Assembly (NCBI RefSeq): GCF_019059575.1
Contig: NW_024881506.1
Coordinates: 1,674,001 to 1,738,000, forward strand
Direction of reading: 5' to 3'
DNA length: 64,000 bases
Source: Amphibalanus amphitrite
Lineage: Eukaryota; Arthropoda; Thecostraca; Balanomorpha; Balanidae
The notes under the pieces were generated by a model, which did no database searches, had not been told where the DNA came from, and saw nothing but the letters and a program-made list of their open reading frames with translations. Position numbers and translations under genes: made by a program. Below are positions 62,280-64,000 of this stretch, one piece after another (within the stretch, counting starts at the first letter, position 1; each line of letters starts with the position of its first letter).

Positions 62280-64000
62280 CTGATAAGTCGCTCGTCTTTC
62301 TCCAGCTATCATGCGCAGACAGGGTTGCGGCCGCCACCGCCCGCCGCCCGGCGTCCACCGTCCGGCGTCCACCGCTCACCGCTCACCGCTCACCGCTCAC
62401 CGCTCACCGCCCACCGCTCACCGCCCACCGCTCACCGCCCGGCGCCCGGCGTCTCCGCTGAGTGGCGGATTAGCATAGACCACCGGCGCGGCGGCCCGCC
62501 CGTCCCGGTAAAAACGGCGCCTCGCGCGTGTGTCCGGCATCCGTCACGGGAGCAGGACCGGGCTGGGCCGGGCTGGGCGCGCCGGGCTGGGCCGGGCCGG
62601 GCCAGGCTGGGAGGGATGACAGGGCAGGACACGATGGGGGCCCGTTCGGACTGTCAGTAGCCATTCTGTCACCCTGACCCCACGCCGGTCGCCGAGTGAC
62701 AGCTGAATGCGAGTGACATGACAACATCTGACGACCTGACACCTTCGGATGTCAACAGCCATGTTCCGACCACAGCTGCGGCTGTGAGCTGAAAGCTGAT
62801 CGCTTAAACATTGTTTGTTCAAAGATTAACTATTGCATTCTTCACCAAATGTCTGCGTCACAATGGGCAATTTGTCTGAGCGCGGCCGGGCCCGTCCTCT
62901 GTGGGCCGGCAGCGGCGGCCGACTGAACCGGTCCCAAACAATGCCCTTATCTGGCGGCCGTGATTAAGCGGCTCCGTTCCGAGTGATACATGACTGGTGA
63001 GTAATTATCCGCTGTGCATTTGGCAGTGGAACTGAGTGGCCTTCGGCTTGATTATTTCCATCACACTAGAATGCATGCAGATGATGATGAATTGTCCAGC
63101 ATACCATATATCTCATTCTCGGCACGCTGGCAAAGTTTCAAATGGGCGTAGGCTGTGGCACTCATTGTGGCTGAGAATCATGCGACAGCTACAGACACAC
63201 TGGGAACACAAACACACAAACATAGAAACACTTATCATCCCCAAACATTTCGAATTATGTCTGCATATTAATCAAAATTAATGCCTCTACTTCCACAGAA
63301 GGCATGGCCGTTTTATTTCCCAGCTCGTTCAGCTTCATATCCGCTATCGGAGATTTGTGCGGCTGTAAAGCCGGCCCGGCCAGCATGGTCGGTTGAATCG
63401 TAGCGGCGGCGATTCGTCGTGCCCCGTGCCGCTCTCCGCTTACGAGCGTCCGTGGCGCGGGGTCCGCGGGGGATGTCGCCCCAGTGGGTCCCATCACCCT
63501 GTGCAGTGGAGCTGATTGCCAGCGACACTCCTGGTGTTTGGATCCCAGAGCAGGTGAACGGTGCATCAGATCCGGAGCAGCTGGTCAATGCACACAACGA
63601 ATTTCGGCCACTCAGGTTGTTGTTCATTCACGTTTTATCTCTGCAGTGCTCTAAAAATGTGTTTTGAGACGTCCGAATTTTGACAATTAACTGCACAATG
63701 CAGGCTTTTTCTCGGGTGTTTTTGCACCCTGCCATGTTGACATCTCATTTCCAGACCCGGCCGGCGGCCCTGACCGCAGCTCCGCAATGGCGTGCCGCCG
63801 GCGGCGCTCGGTGACTAGGCTGCAGCCTGTTGACCGTCTGCCCGCGGCCGGCACCTCTGGACGGGCGCGTGCCGGAGTGGTTTTTGTAACCGGGCTGGGG
63901 TGACAGGCGGACCCCACCGAGGCCAGGTCGTTTGGGGCCGGTTAGGAAGGCGCAGAGACAGGTCACTGCTGTGGGTGGCGAGACGGAACCACTGCCCCTC
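62280..64000. other. Unassigned flank, no gene supported
   Basis: Starts with the 8-bp duplication. A CACCGCTCACCGCT array follows at about 62370-62445, then GGGCTGGGCCGGGC words at about 62555-62610. The rest is mixed-GC DNA with no domain-bearing frame or clear splice pair. Confidence 0.3.

Overview
This is nuclear DNA from an animal, most likely an arthropod. The main gene is split into short exons with GT-AG introns, and the rest is dominated by eukaryotic transposons and GC-rich minisatellites. The gene family, the insect/crustacean-like transposons and the scattered 'TAGGTACCTA'-type words suggest a crustacean or another non-insect arthropod; I cannot name a species.

Between 5.2 and 32.6 kb, on the minus strand, ten consecutive coding exons form the 3' part of one gene. 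It encodes a single-pass membrane protein with five immunoglobulin domains, resembling the Kirrel/nephrin (irre-module) group of cell-adhesion receptors. All exon borders are GT-AG and all nine junction phases agree. The signal-peptide exon upstream (beyond 32.6 kb) and the cytoplasmic-tail exon(s) downstream (below 5.2 kb) were not found. Three of its splice borders (exons 6, 8 and 9) are copied several times in tandem arrays, with the splice-site dinucleotides kept in the copies.

The introns and the region upstream are packed with mobile DNA. I see a non-LTR retroposon with a 12-bp target duplication (1.8-2.1 kb); a hAT-type composite with an 8-bp duplication (9.7-13.4 kb) holding two TTAA-flanked elements; a 147-bp hAT-type MITE 38 bp from a splice acceptor (24.1 kb); and two further piggyBac-like, TTAA-flanked elements (29.6 and 51.7 kb). 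A 1.47-kb palindromic element (44.1-45.6 kb) has ends identical to the V(D)J recombination heptamer CACAGTG and a 5-bp GC-rich duplication, as in Transib/ProtoRAG transposons.

From 52.96 to 62.28 kb lies a nested island bounded by hAT-like ends with an 8-bp duplication. It contains a foldback element built of 144-bp repeats, a 148-bp MITE flanked by TAA, and a young Ty3/Gypsy retrotransposon (56,222-62,118). The Gypsy element has 631-bp LTRs that look identical by eye, a GATT target duplication, a CHCC Gag zinc knuckle and a Trp-type primer site, which point to the CsRn1 clade. It also has a textbook -1 frameshift signal (G_GGA_AAC plus stem-loop or pseudoknot) between gag and protease.

From 32.6 to 44 kb, 46.1 to 51.7 kb and 62.3 to 64 kb I see no gene I can support, only simple repeats and unclassified sequence.
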